A DNA stretch of 62,552 bases from Candidatus Atribacteria bacterium (GCA_003513845.1 DOTB01000037.1:8955-71506); one strand, 5' to 3'. Counted from the first letter of the stretch, positions 8,917 through 19,501 are shown. Notes: generated by a model not told the origin, from the letters alone. Program-made: numbers and translations.

Positions 8917-9918
8917 TTAAATTTTTATCCCCATTTTGAAGATTAAGAAAATTCCCAGAAAATATCCGATAAAAATTAACCAGCCGGCTGCCCCTAAATT
9001 AAATACAGATTTTTTTGGTCTATATACTACACTAGCAATAGCAATACTGGTGAGGATTATAGCTATTAAAGCACTAATAATATGTTGTGGGGAGACTACG
9101 CTTAGAATTGGTGGGCCATCGTAAAATATATCTGAGAAGAAAGGTATGGTCATATTGAGGATATTCGCTCCCAGGACAATACCTACTGCCAGGTCATAAG
9201 CTTTTATTCTAATAGCCGCAAGGGCGGTAACTAATTCTGGTAAAGAAGTAACGATGGCTAACATTATAGTTCCCATAAAAGTTGTTCCCCAACCTGTAAG
9301 TTCTGCCAAGCTATTAGCAACTTGTGCTAATTTTATGGCAGTAAAGATTATTATTATGGCTGCTATTGAAAATTTTACATTAGTTACAGGCAAAGAATAA
9401 GCAGCATAATTTTCTTCAGGGACTCCCAGGACATCATCGGGTCTATTTTTTTTACTATATCTAAATATTACCATAATGCCTAAAAAATACAGGATTATCA
9501 AAATTAGAGAATCTATGCCCACACCTACAAACATAAGTGATGGTTTTATTAGTATGCTCAAGGCGGCAATTGCACATAGAAATATTCCCAAAATGGCAGT
9601 TAGAATTTGACCCGTGGTTACTTCTCTAAGTAGTGGTCCGGGACCATGGGCAAAATCTGCTATAGCGATAATTAATAAATTAAACATAATGCTTCCAAAG
9701 ATATTTCCAATAGCTAAATTGGGAGCGTTGATCCAGGCAGCACCAGAACTTGAAGTAATTTCAGGAAGAGATGTAGCTAAAGGGATTAAGGCGGCCCCAA
9801 TCCAGACCCTTCCCCATCCAGTCTTTTCGGCAATTATATCTCCATAACGAGTTAGTTTAGTTCCTGCAAAAATAATTATTAGAGCGCATATTAAAAATAA
9901 GAGCCATAAATTAAGCAA
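8917..9918 (-). CDS. Sodium/calcium exchanger family antiporter
   Basis: Inner-membrane CaCA-superfamily exchanger of 333 residues, almost entirely hydrophobic with about ten membrane segments. The two alpha-repeats that form the ion site are clear: GWGRVWIGAALIPLATSLPE with GNIFGSIMFNL near 35-80, and GWGTTFMGTIMLAIVTSLPE with GIVLGANILNM near 205-250. Both keep the acidic TSLPE residue. Translation probably begins at TTG (9918) behind AGGAGGAATATAATACAT. The stop lies just upstream of the lysine promoter, so it is a separate unit. The transported ion cannot be fixed from sequence. Confidence 0.85.
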   Translation of the reverse strand: MLNLWLLFLICALIIIFAGTKLTRYGDIIAEKTGWGRVWIGAALIPLATSLPEITSSSGAAWINAPNLAIGNIFGSIMFNLLIIAIADFAHGPGPLLREVTTGQILTAILGIFLCAIAALSILIKPSLMFVGVGIDSLILIILYFLGIMVIFRYSKKNRPDDVLGVPEENYAAYSLPVTNVKFSIAAIIIIFTAIKLAQVANSLAELTGWGTTFMGTIMLAIVTSLPELVTALAAIRIKAYDLAVGIVLGANILNMTIPFFSDIFYDGPPILSVVSPQHIISALIAIILTSIAIASVVYRPKKSVFNLGAAGWLIFIGYFLGIFLIFKMGIKI

Positions 9919-10343
9919 ATGTATTATATTCCTCCTGAAGCTGAAGTGTTTTTATAACTTAAAAAATTATAACATTTCCTTAAAGGGTAATCAAACGAAA
10001 TTAGTATTGCTACATTGTGGGAAAAAATTAAATTTAGAGGTAGGGGCACGATGTATCGTCCCCATAATTGCCAGAGAATCTTTTTGTTTTTTACTTTTTA
10101 GCTTAACAAGCAGATTGCCACGCTCGCCTTGCTCGCTCGCTGAGTTTTGAATTATGATTTTAATCGGTAGATTGGTAAATCGGAGAATTGGTGAATTATT
10201 TTATAACTGAAAAAAATTTTGAAAAAATATAAAATTTATGCAGGGATTTTTTATTTTTTGTAGAATATATTATATAAAGAGAAAAAAATCTTAAAATTAA
10301 AAGTAAAATATGGTAAAATATCAAATAAAAAAGAGGTATAAAA
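9919..10343. repeat. Intergenic with R1 and R3 repeats
   Basis: No gene. It sits between divergent genes. It holds an R1 palindrome at 10041-10064, an R3 element in reverse orientation near 10113-10142 (ATTGCCACGCTCGCC, CTCGCTCGC) and short GGTAAATTGG-like words near 10160-10200. An AT-rich stretch from 10210 to 10340 probably holds the promoter for the next gene; I cannot fix its boxes. Confidence 0.7.
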
Positions 10344-10874
10344 ATGATCAGGGTGAAAGTTTCTGGAGTAGCAATAGACCCGGTTACAAAAGGTTTTGTG
10401 GTAATTTTAAAAGATGAGGCTGGAAAAAGGTGGCTTCCTATCTGGATAGGGCCTTATGAAGCAAAGATGATTTCTTTAGCTTTAGAAAAGATTAAACCAA
10501 TAAGACCTTTACCTCACGATTTAATAAAAAATATTTTAGACTCTATAGGTGTGATTATTACCAGGATAGTCATTTGCAATATCAAACAAAATACTTATTT
10601 TGCTTCTATCAGATTAAAATCAGATCACGTAGAAAAGGAAATCGATGCCAGACCAAGTGATGCTATAGCTTTGGCTTTAAGGATTAATGCCCCAATTTAT
10701 GTAACTGAAGATGTACTAAATAAAGCCTCTACCGATAAGATTGTTTTAGAAGATGAAAAGGAAATAAAACTTGCAAAACTGCGAGAAAAGATGCAAAAAG
10801 CAGTGGAAGCAGAAAATTATGAAGAAGCTGCCAAATTACGAGACCAAATCAGGAGTTTAGAGAAGAAGAAATAA
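10344..10874 (+). CDS. Bifunctional nuclease (DUF151) with C-terminal UVR motif
   Basis: 176 residues. Residues 1-135 match the DUF151 / bifunctional nuclease fold (MIRVKVSGVAID, LPIWIGPYEAKMI, DARPSDAIALALRINAPIYV). Members have been reported to act on DNA and RNA. Residues about 142-176 form a UvrB/UvrC-type helical hairpin (KAVEAENYEEAAKLRDQI), a common extension in this family. The start follows AAAAGAGGTATAAAA. It is monocistronic, with a terminator-like hairpin following. The cellular role is not evident from context. Confidence 0.85.
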   Translation: MIRVKVSGVAIDPVTKGFVVILKDEAGKRWLPIWIGPYEAKMISLALEKIKPIRPLPHDLIKNILDSIGVIITRIVICNIKQNTYFASIRLKSDHVEKEIDARPSDAIALALRINAPIYVTEDVLNKASTDKIVLEDEKEIKLAKLREKMQKAVEAENYEEAAKLRDQIRSLEKKK

Positions 10875-10900
10875 TTTTCCTCTATTTGCTTCAATAAATA

Positions 10901-10941
10901 TTTAGAGCATCGGAGTTTCAAAGAAAGTCTGATGCTCTAAA
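10901..10941 (+). terminator. Hairpin terminator after the DUF151 gene
   Basis: TTTAGAGCATC pairs with GATGCTCTAAA around a loop holding CTTTGAAA-type sequence in either orientation. The stem is strong, the trailing U-run is short. Confidence 0.65.
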
Positions 10942-11187
10942 ATAAATTCCTATTTAAGAAAAGTAATTAATTGTAAAAAGATTGTCAGGGAAAATTTTAT
11001 ATAAAATCGAAAAGGGATAACAAAAAATGGAGGGGTTTTAGGGGAGTTTACTCCCTTAACAATTATGTAGACCTCAAGGAACCTAAGTAAAAGAGCGCTA
11101 AATAAATTAATATTCGAAGAATATTTGAAATGGTTAAATTAAGTAAAAATATCTATACGTAAAATGAAAGGTGGAAATAGATAAAGT

Positions 11188-11892
11188 ATGAGAAAAGTAA
11201 TTATAGATCCAGTAATTTTTACACAATTTCCTGATTTTAAAAGAGGAATAATAATTGTTAAAGATGTAGAAAATGCGCTTAGTAACAAAAGAATAAAACG
11301 GCCTTTAAATAAAGAGATTGACAAAAGGGTAAAAGAAGATTTGTTCGAACACCCTTTTATAAAAGCCTGGGATGAAGCTCATTTGAGATTTGGTTCTAAC
11401 CCTGACAAATTCCCTCCTTCTATAAAATCACTTCTAAAAAGAATAAAAAAAGGCGGAGGATTCCCTTTTATCAATTCAGTAGTAGCCCTATTTAATTATA
11501 TTTCTATAAAATATCTTATCCCTTGTGGAGGAGATGATGTAGATAAAATAGAAGGAAATTTACATCTTGGTTTTGCTAATGGAGATGAAAGTTTTATTCC
11601 TTTAGGGGGAGATGATGAAGAACATCCGCAGCCAGGAGAAGTAATCTATTTTGATGACAAGTCTTTAAAGGTAATGTGCAGGAGATGGAATTGGCGAAAT
11701 GGCGATTTTAGTAAAATTACAGAGAATACCAAAAGAATGGTTATCAATATCGATGGAATTGGAGAAGTCCCTCAATCACTTATTGAAGAAGCAAGAGATG
11801 AATTAGCGAAATTATTAATTGAACAGTGCAAAGCAAAATTGACCACTGATTTGTTGAATCGGGATAATAGAGAGATTGAAATAAATTTTTAA
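11188..11892 (+). CDS. B3/B4 tRNA-binding-domain protein
   Basis: A 234-residue protein related to the B3/4 editing domain of the phenylalanyl-tRNA synthetase beta subunit, here free-standing. Supporting segments are SLLKRIKKGGGFPFINSVVALFNYIS (quoted in part: GGGFPFINSVVALFNYIS) near residue 90, PCGGDDVDKI near 117, and the C-terminal MCRRWNWRNGDFSKIT near 176 followed by VINIDGIG. Free-standing B3/4 proteins are thought to bind or edit aminoacyl-tRNA, but a specific substrate is not established by the sequence. It is followed 51 bases later by hisC. The leader from 10942 to 11187 contains a short hairpin (GGGGAGTTTACTCCC) but no recognisable T-box. Confidence 0.75.
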   Translation: MRKVIIDPVIFTQFPDFKRGIIIVKDVENALSNKRIKRPLNKEIDKRVKEDLFEHPFIKAWDEAHLRFGSNPDKFPPSIKSLLKRIKKGGGFPFINSVVALFNYISIKYLIPCGGDDVDKIEGNLHLGFANGDESFIPLGGDDEEHPQPGEVIYFDDKSLKVMCRRWNWRNGDFSKITENTKRMVINIDGIGEVPQSLIEEARDELAKLLIEQCKAKLTTDLLNRDNREIEINF

Positions 11893-11943
11893 ATTATGTT
11901 CGCAGAGTTTTATTTGGCCAAAAAAGAAAGGAAGCTATAAGAT

Positions 11944-13047
11944 ATGAAAAAAAATCAAAAATTTTTCCGCAACTGTTTAAAGGAACTAAAACCTTACGAC
12001 CCTCATCAGGTGCCTTATAAAATAAAATTGAATGCTAATGAAAATCCTTATGGGTTGCCCGGTGAGATTATTGAAGAGATATTAAGAAAAGCTAAAAAAT
12101 TGGAATACTCTCGTTACCCTGATGCGAATTCTGAGAAATTAAGTGAATTAATTTCTTCTTTTTGGGGGTTAACCAGAGATAATATAATTATAGGAAATGG
12201 CTCTGATGAGCTTATTGATTATTTAATCAAAGCTTTCTCTGAAAAAGGGAGAAGGGCAATTACCACTGCACCTTCTTTTGCTATGTACAAAATTTATTCA
12301 ATTGTTAATAATACTAATTTCGTGGAAATTCCCTTAGATCAAAATAATTTTAGCTTAAATGAAGATGGAATTTTAGAAGAAGCTAAAAAGGAAGATTCTT
12401 CCCTAGTTTTTATAGCATATCCTAATGCTCCAACTGGAAATTATTTTGCGAAGGATAAGATTATAAAAATAATTGAAGAATCAGGTTGTCTGGTGGTGGT
12501 GGATGAAGCTTATTACGAATTTGGGGGTAAGACCTTTGCCCCCCTGATTTCTCGTTATAATAATTTAGCTATACTTAGAACATTTTCTAAAGCCTATAGT
12601 TTGGCTGGTTTACGGGTGGGATACTTACTTTCTAATCCAGAAATCATAAATGAGGTGAAAAAAGTTAAAAGCCCATTTAATGTAAATATCTTTTCTCAAC
12701 TTGCAGCTCAAATAGTCTATGAAAATAAAGAAATTTTAAAAGGTAGCATAAAGAAGATTATTGAGGAACGTGAAAGATTGATAAACAGGATAAATAAAAT
12801 TCTATTTTTTAAGGCTCATCCTTCGCAGACTAACTTCGTTCTGGTTGAGGTGGGTTCTAAAGAAAATGCAGATTTAGTTTACAATAGTCTATTAGAACAG
12901 GGAATTCTAGTCCAAACAGTTTCCGACCCCGTTTTTTCAAGCTCTAGATACTTTTTACGTATAACCGTTGGGAGTAAAGAGGAGAACGATATTTTGCTTA
13001 AGGAGCTAGAAAATATTTCTAAAAACCTTTCTTTTACTCCCTTATAA
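11944..13047 (+). CDS. hisC: Histidinol-phosphate aminotransferase
   Basis: PLP-dependent aminotransferase of 367 residues. It opens with the HisC-type KIKLNANENPYGLP, followed by YPNAPTGN near residue 160, VDEAYYEFGG near 188 and the PLP lysine in FSKAYSLAGLRVGYLLS near 216. The start follows GAAAGGAAGCTATAAGAT. No other histidine genes are nearby, so it may also serve aromatic or other transaminations, as some HisC homologues do. Spacing to clpB is 48 bases. Confidence 0.85.
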   Translation: MKKNQKFFRNCLKELKPYDPHQVPYKIKLNANENPYGLPGEIIEEILRKAKKLEYSRYPDANSEKLSELISSFWGLTRDNIIIGNGSDELIDYLIKAFSEKGRRAITTAPSFAMYKIYSIVNNTNFVEIPLDQNNFSLNEDGILEEAKKEDSSLVFIAYPNAPTGNYFAKDKIIKIIEESGCLVVVDEAYYEFGGKTFAPLISRYNNLAILRTFSKAYSLAGLRVGYLLSNPEIINEVKKVKSPFNVNIFSQLAAQIVYENKEILKGSIKKIIEERERLINRINKILFFKAHPSQTNFVLVEVGSKENADLVYNSLLEQGILVQTVSDPVFSSSRYFLRITVGSKEENDILLKELENISKNLSFTPL

Positions 13048-13095
13048 TATATAATATAATTGTAATCCAAAATACGATTTTTAAAGGAGGTGAAA

Positions 13096-15696
13096 ATGAT
13101 GATTAAATTTGATAAATTTACTATAAAGGCTCAAGAGGCAATAGGTGAAGCGCAACAAATTGCTTCCAGTTATAACCATCAGGAAATAAAGGGAGAACAT
13201 CTTTTGCTGGCTTTAATTAATCAGGAAGGTGGAGTTGTACCTTCGATATTAAAGAAATTAGAAGTTAACTCTAAAGAACTTAAAATTAAATTAGAAAGAC
13301 AGTTAGAAAAGATTCCTCAGGTTTACGGAGGTACTGGAGCACAACAATATATAGGGAATGAACTTAATGATATATTAAATGCTGCCCAACAGGAAGCTCA
13401 AAAAGTAAAAGATGAATATGTAAGTACTGAACATCTATTTATTGCGTTAGTAGAGACAGAAGGGACTGCAGTAAGCAACTTACTGAGAGAAGCAGGAATT
13501 AATAAAGACAAGATTTATCAGGTTTTGGTAAATATTCGGGGGAGTCAGCGGATAACTGATCAAAATCCAGAAGAGAAGTATCAGGCTCTGGAACGTTTTT
13601 CCCGTGATTTAACAGAATTAGCCAAAAGAGGAAAACTTGATCCGGTTATTGGACGAGATGAAGAAATACGGAAGGTTATGCAAATACTTTCTCGACGTAC
13701 CAAGAACAATCCTATGTTAATCGGTGAGCCCGGAGTGGGAAAAACTGCTATTGCTGAAGGTTTGTCTCAGAGAATTGTGCGGGGAGATGTCCCTGAAGGA
13801 TTAAAAAGTAAAAGAATAATAGTTTTAGATATAAGTGCAATGGTCGCCGGTGCAAAATATAGAGGAGAATTCGAAGATCGGTTAAAAGCGGTTTTAAAAG
13901 AGATTCAAGAATCTGCAGGAGAAATAATTGTCTTTATAGACGAAATTCATACCTTAGTGGGTGCAGGAGCAGCTGAAGGGGCAATAGATGCTTCTAATAT
14001 GTTAAAACCTGCTTTAGCCCGAGGAGAATTACATTGTATTGGGGCGACAACTTTAAAAGAATATAAAAAGTACATTGAAAAAGATGCAGCTTTAGAACGG
14101 CGGTTCCAACCAGTAATAATTAGAGAACCTTCAATAGAGGATACAATTTCTATTTTACGAGGGCTGAAGGAAAGATATGAAGTACATCATGGAGTAAAAA
14201 TCAAAGATTCTGCTTTAATTGCTGCAGCCATCTTATCTGCTCGCTATATTTCAGATAGATTTTTACCTGACAAAGCTATTGATTTAGTTGACGAAGCAGC
14301 TGCCAGTCTGAGGATAGAAATTGATAGTATGCCCGCTGAGATAGATGAGGTAGAGAGAAAAATTATCCAATTGGAGATAGAAAAACAAGCTTTAAAAAAA
14401 GAAAAAGACAAGGCTTCTCAGGGGCGCCTAAATAAATTAGAAGAAGAATTGAGTTCCCTCAAAGAAAAAAGAGATAGTATGAAATTGCATTGGAAAAGTG
14501 AAAAAGAAGTTATTCAGAAAATTCACGAGATAAAGAGTAAGACTGAACAAGCTAAAATAGAGGCTGAGAAAGCGGAAAGAGAAGGAAACCTTAACCGAGT
14601 AGCTGAGTTAAAGTATGGAGTAATTCCCCAACTTCAAAAAGAGTTGGAGAGTGAAAATGAAAAATTGGCTTCTTTGCAAAAGGAAAATAAGATGCTTAAA
14701 GAAGAAGTAGATGAAGAGGATATTGCCGAGATTGTCTCTAAATGGACTGGTATACCTGTGGGTCGACTTATGGAAGGTGAGGCAGATAAATTAGTCAGAA
14801 TGGAGGAAGAGCTTAAACAGAGAGTAGTAGGGCAAGAAGAAGCGGTTAGATTAGTTTCCAATGCAATTAGAAGGTCACGAGTGGGGATAGCAGATCCTAA
14901 TAAGCCGGTAGGTTCTTTTATTTTTATGGGACCAACAGGAGTGGGTAAAACCGAGCTTGCTCGAAGTTTGGCGGATTTTTTATTTAATGACCAGAATGCC
15001 TTAGTACGTATTGATATGTCAGAATATATGGAAAGACATAGTGTAGCCAGGCTAATTGGTGCTCCACCTGGTTATATAGGATATGAAGAGGGAGGTCAGC
15101 TAACTGAAATTGTTAGACGCAAGCCTTATTCAGTTGTCCTCTTTGATGAAATTGAAAAAGCACATCCCGATGTTTTTAATATTCTATTACAGATTCTAGA
15201 TGATGGACGACTAACTGATGGACAGGGCAGGGTAGTTAATTTTAAAAACACTATTTTGATAATGACTTCTAATATTGGGAGTCAATGGATATATGAAATG
15301 AATGAACAGAATAGAGAATCTATTATGCAAAAGGTAATGGATTCTTTGCGACAACATTTTAAACCTGAATTTTTAAATAGAATCGATGAAGTAATTGTTT
15401 TTAATAGCTTAGATAAAGAGAAGATTATAAAAATCGTGGATATTCAGTTAGATATTCTAAAGATAAGATTGCAGGATAAGAGGGTAAGTTTGGATGTAAC
15501 TACAAGAGCAAAGGAATTTTTAGCAGAAAAAGGATATGATCCTCATTATGGCGCGCGGCCTTTAAAGAGAACTATTCAAAGATATATTCAAGACCCCTTA
15601 GCTTTAAAGATTCTGGAGGGGGTTTTTAAAGAAGGGGATAAAATTGAAGCTGACTTGGACGAAAAAAATGAAAAGATAATTTTCAAGAAAATGTAA
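13096..15696 (+). CDS. clpB: ATP-dependent disaggregase ClpB
   Basis: Hexameric Hsp100 chaperone that resolves aggregates together with DnaK. It has an N-terminal Clp repeat domain (1-150). NBD1 has Walker [10 protein letters not shown] and Walker [10 protein letters not shown]. The long coiled-coil M-domain at about 400-535, rich in Glu and Lys, distinguishes ClpB from ClpA and ClpC. NBD2 has GPTGVGKTE and [13 protein letters not shown], with [14 protein letters not shown] as pore loop. The open frame starts at a GTG inside the ribosome site (13090). ATG 13096 or 13099, behind AAAGGAGG, are the realistic starts. Length is about 866 residues, normal for the family. Confidence 0.95.
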   Translation: MMIKFDKFTIKAQEAIGEAQQIASSYNHQEIKGEHLLLALINQEGGVVPSILKKLEVNSKELKIKLERQLEKIPQVYGGTGAQQYIGNELNDILNAAQQEAQKVKDEYVSTEHLFIALVETEGTAVSNLLREAGINKDKIYQVLVNIRGSQRITDQNPEEKYQALERFSRDLTELAKRGKLDPVIGRDEEIRKVMQILSRRTKNNPMLIGEPGVGKTAIAEGLSQRIVRGDVPEGLKSKRIIVLDISAMVAGAKYRGEFEDRLKAVLKEIQESAGEIIVFIDEIHTLVGAGAAEGAIDASNMLKPALARGELHCIGATTLKEYKKYIEKDAALERRFQPVIIREPSIEDTISILRGLKERYEVHHGVKIKDSALIAAAILSARYISDRFLPDKAIDLVDEAAASLRIEIDSMPAEIDEVERKIIQLEIEKQALKKEKDKASQGRLNKLEEELSSLKEKRDSMKLHWKSEKEVIQKIHEIKSKTEQAKIEAEKAEREGNLNRVAELKYGVIPQLQKELESENEKLASLQKENKMLKEEVDEEDIAEIVSKWTGIPVGRLMEGEADKLVRMEEELKQRVVGQEEAVRLVSNAIRRSRVGIADPNKPVGSFIFMGPTGVGKTELARSLADFLFNDQNALVRIDMSEYMERHSVARLIGAPPGYIGYEEGGQLTEIVRRKPYSVVLFDEIEKAHPDVFNILLQILDDGRLTDGQGRVVNFKNTILIMTSNIGSQWIYEMNEQNRESIMQKVMDSLRQHFKPEFLNRIDEVIVFNSLDKEKIIKIVDIQLDILKIRLQDKRVSLDVTTRAKEFLAEKGYDPHYGARPLKRTIQRYIQDPLALKILEGVFKEGDKIEADLDEKNEKIIFKKM

Positions 15697-15896
15697 ATTT
15701 AATATTAGTTAGCCGGTTAACCGGTTTACCAGTTAAAATACATGATACAAGTTATAAGTTTAAGTTTAAAAAAGTCTTTACAGTGAACTGAAAACCCGTA
15801 TTTAACACTATCAACTAATTTAATCGGTGAATTGGTGGATAGGAGAATTGGTAAATTAATTTATTGGCAAATATCATTGGAGAAGGAGAATTAATA

Positions 15897-16778
15897 ATGT
15901 TTACCCAATATATAAACAGTTTTTGGCAAGCTATATTAAGTTTTTTTAGTCCGGAGAAGCTTATTCTGTGGTGGGGGAAGTTAATAACTATTGTAATAAT
16001 ATTAGTAGTAGCGAAAATAGTTTTATCTATAATTAATAAAATAATAGAAAAATCTTTAACCCCCTTAAAAAAATCTAAAAATTACCAGAAGAAAATTTCC
16101 CGAGCAAAAACCTTAATTCCTCTTTTGCAAAGTGTTAGCAGATATGTAGTCTACTTTATTGCTATAGTGATGATCTTAAAGGAATTGGGCGTAGATACTA
16201 CTGCAGTAATTGCCAGTGCTGGTGTAGTCGGTTTAGCCATAGGTTTTGGAGCTCAATCTTTAGTGAAAGATATTATTTCAGGCGCTTTTCTCCTTTTTGA
16301 AGGAGCAATTTCAGTGGGAGATTCTATTACTGTTGGCGAACATTCTGGTGCAGTAGAAGCTGTTAATTTAAGAAATATTCATCTACGAAAGTTTTCGGGT
16401 GAATTAAGGGTAATACCCAATGGAGATGTTGGAAGTTTTGGCAATTTTAATAGAGGGTATATGAGGGCTGTTGTGGAAGTAGGAGTGGCTTATGAACAGG
16501 ATGCAGAAAGAGGAATGAAAACCTTAGAGGAAATTGCCAATAAATGGGCTGAAGAGAATAAAGAAATTGTATTAGAACCACCAGTTGTTCAGGGGATACT
16601 ATCATTAGGTTCTTCAGAAGTAACCTTAAGGGTAGCAGTTAAGGTAAAACCAATGACTCATTGGGGTGCAGAAAGGGAACTTAGAAGAAGAATCAAAGAA
16701 ACCTTTGACCAAGAAGGCATAGAAATTCCCTTTCCTCGACAGGTTGTTTACCTCCGAAAAGAAGGAGAAGGAAAATAG
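15897..16778 (+). CDS. mscS: MscS-family mechanosensitive channel
   Basis: Small-conductance mechanosensitive channel that releases solutes on hypo-osmotic shock. Three N-terminal membrane segments are followed by the pore-lining helix region VIASAGVVGLAIGFGAQSLV near residue 105, with the family pattern of alternating Gly and Ala. The beta-domain then follows (GDSITVGEHSGAVEAVNLR, RVIPNGDVGSFGNFNRG). An upstream TTG at 15864 is open in frame, but GGAGAAGGAGAATTAATA marks ATG 15897, giving 293 residues. It may be functionally linked to the compatible-solute genes at 48-60 kb, but there is no genetic linkage. Confidence 0.9.
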   Translation: MFTQYINSFWQAILSFFSPEKLILWWGKLITIVIILVVAKIVLSIINKIIEKSLTPLKKSKNYQKKISRAKTLIPLLQSVSRYVVYFIAIVMILKELGVDTTAVIASAGVVGLAIGFGAQSLVKDIISGAFLLFEGAISVGDSITVGEHSGAVEAVNLRNIHLRKFSGELRVIPNGDVGSFGNFNRGYMRAVVEVGVAYEQDAERGMKTLEEIANKWAEENKEIVLEPPVVQGILSLGSSEVTLRVAVKVKPMTHWGAERELRRRIKETFDQEGIEIPFPRQVVYLRKEGEGK

Positions 16779-16812
16779 AAAGCAGTTTTGAAATAAGATT
16801 ATATTTATTTTT

Positions 16813-17616
16813 TTAGATAAAAATATCTTTACTTTTATTAAGTAAAAATAAGTATGAAATTGATATAAGGTAAACTATAATAAAACCTAAATTTAATCCT
16901 AATTTTGGGAGTAGATACCAACAAGCAATATAGAATACCAATAAAGTGCTAATACTAAAAGAAAATCCATAAATAACCGAAGGATATAGATTATTTTGCT
17001 CTTCAAAATGCAGAATTAACAACAAAGCAAATAATGTAGATGGAAAAGAGCTTAAAATTCCTGCCCACCTGCTTCCAGCAATGGAAGCAATTTCGGTAAA
17101 CATTGAAATAATAATTCCTGCTATTAACCCTCGAATTAGAAGTTTTATTATAGAATTTTTTTTATTTATTTTAATTGTTTGATTTGCCTTTATTTTCTTT
17201 AAAATTAAAATATTTATAAAAAATATTGTTAAAAATACAGCAGCAGCTGAAAGAAGATTGAGATCCAATTTGTAGATGAAATAACCCGAAACATAAAAAG
17301 AAATAAATCCCATCAATGAACAAAAAGCCAAGGAAATTATATTATTTCCTGACTTAAAATATCTTCCTGTCATAAGATAAAAAAGACAGAATAGTATTGA
17401 TGAAGATAAAGCAGAAATTCCCCAAGGGATTCCCGTAACCAAAAAAGGTATTCCTTTCTGGTAACAAATAAAATAGACAGATAAACCAGCCCCCACGGGT
17501 AGTCCCGATAATAATCCACCAAAGAACGGATTAATTCTTGTTGATATTTCAGCTAATAATACTACTATTAAAGTTGAAATCAATATTTTTGCCAATATTA
17601 AATTTATTAAATTCAT
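16813..17616 (-). CDS. Polytopic membrane protein with internal duplication
   Basis: 267 residues with eight or so hydrophobic segments. The two halves look related: STRINPFFGGLLSGLPVGAGLSV in the first (STRINPFFGGLLSGLP) and SIAGSRWAGILSSFPSTLF in the second share the pattern of a polar helix end, GxLSxxP and a following hydrophobic helix. Such two-fold repeats are typical of small transporters; a DUF3147/GlpM-like relationship is possible but unproven. It converges on mscS with a 34-base gap. The start follows AGAAGAGTTTTA. Function is unknown. Confidence 0.6.
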   Translation of the reverse strand: MNLINLILAKILISTLIVVLLAEISTRINPFFGGLLSGLPVGAGLSVYFICYQKGIPFLVTGIPWGISALSSSILFCLFYLMTGRYFKSGNNIISLAFCSLMGFISFYVSGYFIYKLDLNLLSAAAVFLTIFFINILILKKIKANQTIKINKKNSIIKLLIRGLIAGIIISMFTEIASIAGSRWAGILSSFPSTLFALLLILHFEEQNNLYPSVIYGFSFSISTLLVFYIACWYLLPKLGLNLGFIIVYLISISYLFLLNKSKDIFI

Positions 17617-17664
17617 TAAAACTCTTCTTTTTCGGAATATAATTTTAATATGTTATAAATATTT

Positions 17665-18954
17665 TTATGGAATATAGAGCCCGGAAGTAACGGGTAGATA
17701 TAAACTAACCTGAGGTAAAAAGCTAAGAACAATAAGTCCAATGATTGCTGCTATTACAAATATCCATACTTCACTGGCAACCTTATCCAGAGTACTTTTT
17801 ATTAAGTTTGCTGCTACATATAAATTAACTGCTACTGGGGGAGTAATCTGTCCAATAGCCAGAGCAACTACAAATATTATTCCAAAGAAAAGAAGGTCAA
17901 TATTGTAATAAGCAAGAATAGGCATAAAAATAGGCATAAAAACATAAGTAATTGAAATGGCGTCCAGGAACATACCAGCAATAACAATGGCTAAATCTGC
18001 AAGTAAAATTACAGCAATCGGAGATTTTGCGATACCAATAATGGCGTTCGCTATTTTATCTATAACCCCCAAGGTAGCGGAGGCAATAGAAAATTGGGTA
18101 GCAAAAGTTACTACAAACATAACTACTGATGAAGTAACTACTGCTCCAACTAATGCTTCATAAAGTCCTTTAAGATTAAGCGTTTTATATATAAATATAC
18201 CAACAAAAATGCTGTAAAATACTGCAAAGACAGCGGCTTCAGTGGGAGTGGCAATCCCGGTATATATTCCCCCCAGAATTATAACTGGTGCAAGTAAAGC
18301 CCAAAAAGCATCTTTAGTAGCAATCAAAATTTCTTTTACTGTTCCTCTTCTTTCTATTCCCCTAAATCCTCTTTTCTTTGAAATAAAATAAGCAGCTACC
18401 ATAAGAGTTAAACCTATAAATATTCCAGGAATAATTCCTCCCAGGAAAAGTGCTCCTACTGATACTCCAGTAACGTTTCCATATACAATAAAGGCAATAC
18501 TAGGAGGAATAATAATAGCTAATCCACTTGCTGCTGCAATGGTAGCTGCTGAAAAATTTTTATCATATCTTTGGCTAATCATCGCCGGGATAAGAGTCAA
18601 GCCTACTGCTGCAGTAGTAGCTGGGCCAGAACCTGATACTGCTCCCCAAAATAGACAAGTTATAATTCCCGCGATAGCTAATCCTCCAGCAGCTCTTCCT
18701 ACAATAATCTTGGCTAAGTTGGCAATTTTTTCAGCTAATCTTGCTTTTTCCATTAGCGTACCTGCTAATACAAAGAAAGGTATAGCAATGAGGGGGAATT
18801 TAGCAATTCCAGAAGCAAAATTTCTGGAAACCATTGTAACACCAAGGCCGTATTTCCATATGGCAAATACAGCTGCAAATCCTACAGATGTTCCGATAGG
18901 AACACCGATTAAAAGAAAGAGAGCAAAAATTCCAAAAAGAACTAAAACTTGCAT
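17665..18954 (-). CDS. dctM: TRAP transporter large permease (DctM)
   Basis: Large membrane subunit of a tripartite ATP-independent periplasmic transporter; it uses the sodium or proton gradient to move an organic acid. 429 residues with about twelve membrane segments. Family motifs are GVPIGTSVGFAAV near 17, GAVSGSGPATTAAVG near 94, the ITPPVAVNLYVAA motif near 375 and IPPSIAFIVYGNVTGVSVG near 148. It overlaps dctQ by one base (TAATG), indicating translational coupling. It belongs to the minus-strand unit headed by the E1-alpha gene. Confidence 0.92.
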   Translation of the reverse strand: MQVLVLFGIFALFLLIGVPIGTSVGFAAVFAIWKYGLGVTMVSRNFASGIAKFPLIAIPFFVLAGTLMEKARLAEKIANLAKIIVGRAAGGLAIAGIITCLFWGAVSGSGPATTAAVGLTLIPAMISQRYDKNFSAATIAAASGLAIIIPPSIAFIVYGNVTGVSVGALFLGGIIPGIFIGLTLMVAAYFISKKRGFRGIERRGTVKEILIATKDAFWALLAPVIILGGIYTGIATPTEAAVFAVFYSIFVGIFIYKTLNLKGLYEALVGAVVTSSVVMFVVTFATQFSIASATLGVIDKIANAIIGIAKSPIAVILLADLAIVIAGMFLDAISITYVFMPIFMPILAYYNIDLLFFGIIFVVALAIGQITPPVAVNLYVAANLIKSTLDKVASEVWIFVIAAIIGLIVLSFLPQVSLYLPVTSGLYIP

Positions 18955-19442
18955 TATTTTGCACCTCCCTCTTCAATCTTTTTTAATTCAATTTTTAATC
19001 CTTTATAAATATTTTTAAAGATAAAGACGGAAAATATAGGAATGCCGATAGTATAAATCCATTCGGGGATTCTTAGAGCTTCACTTTCCATATGAAAGAT
19101 GGTTATATCCATATAGATTTCTCTAAGAGCATAATAATTCACAATTAAAAAAAGGAGAGTGCTTATAATTGCAGAAATTAACGCTGCAATTTTCTTAATA
19201 TTTTTTGATAATTTGTTATAAACAGTCACCATTCCCAGATGAGCACCTTTTTCAAAGGCAATAGCAATACCTAATACTGTAAGCCATACAAAAAAGTGAA
19301 CGGTAATTTCTTCAGTAAAAGCAAAGGAAAAATGTAAAAATTTTCTACTTAATACATTTATAAAGGCAACCGATGCCATTATAAAAAGTAAAATTGCAGA
19401 GACTATTTCTTCAAATTTTATTCTTATTTTGTTTCCTGACAT
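18954..19442 (-). CDS. dctQ: TRAP transporter small permease (DctQ)
   Basis: 162 residues, four hydrophobic segments, with the DctQ features NVLSRKFLHFSFAFTEEITVHFFVW near residue 25 (seen as SRKFLHFSFAFTEE) and GAHLGMVTVYNKL near 66. The start follows AACGGAGGTTTTA. It bridges the binding protein and DctM and is encoded between them in the usual P-Q-M order. Confidence 0.88.
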   Translation of the reverse strand: MSGNKIRIKFEEIVSAILLFIMASVAFINVLSRKFLHFSFAFTEEITVHFFVWLTVLGIAIAFEKGAHLGMVTVYNKLSKNIKKIAALISAIISTLLFLIVNYYALREIYMDITIFHMESEALRIPEWIYTIGIPIFSVFIFKNIYKGLKIELKKIEEGGAK

Positions 19443-19501
19443 TAAAACCTCCGTTATTTAAAGAGGGGAGATTATATCTCCCCTCTTTGCTTTAATCTGG
19501 A

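Noticed and set aside
10942..11187. T-box leader before the B3/4 gene
   Set aside because: A short GGGGAG/CTCCC hairpin exists, but no AGGGTGGNACCGCG-type block or specifier arrangement could be found.
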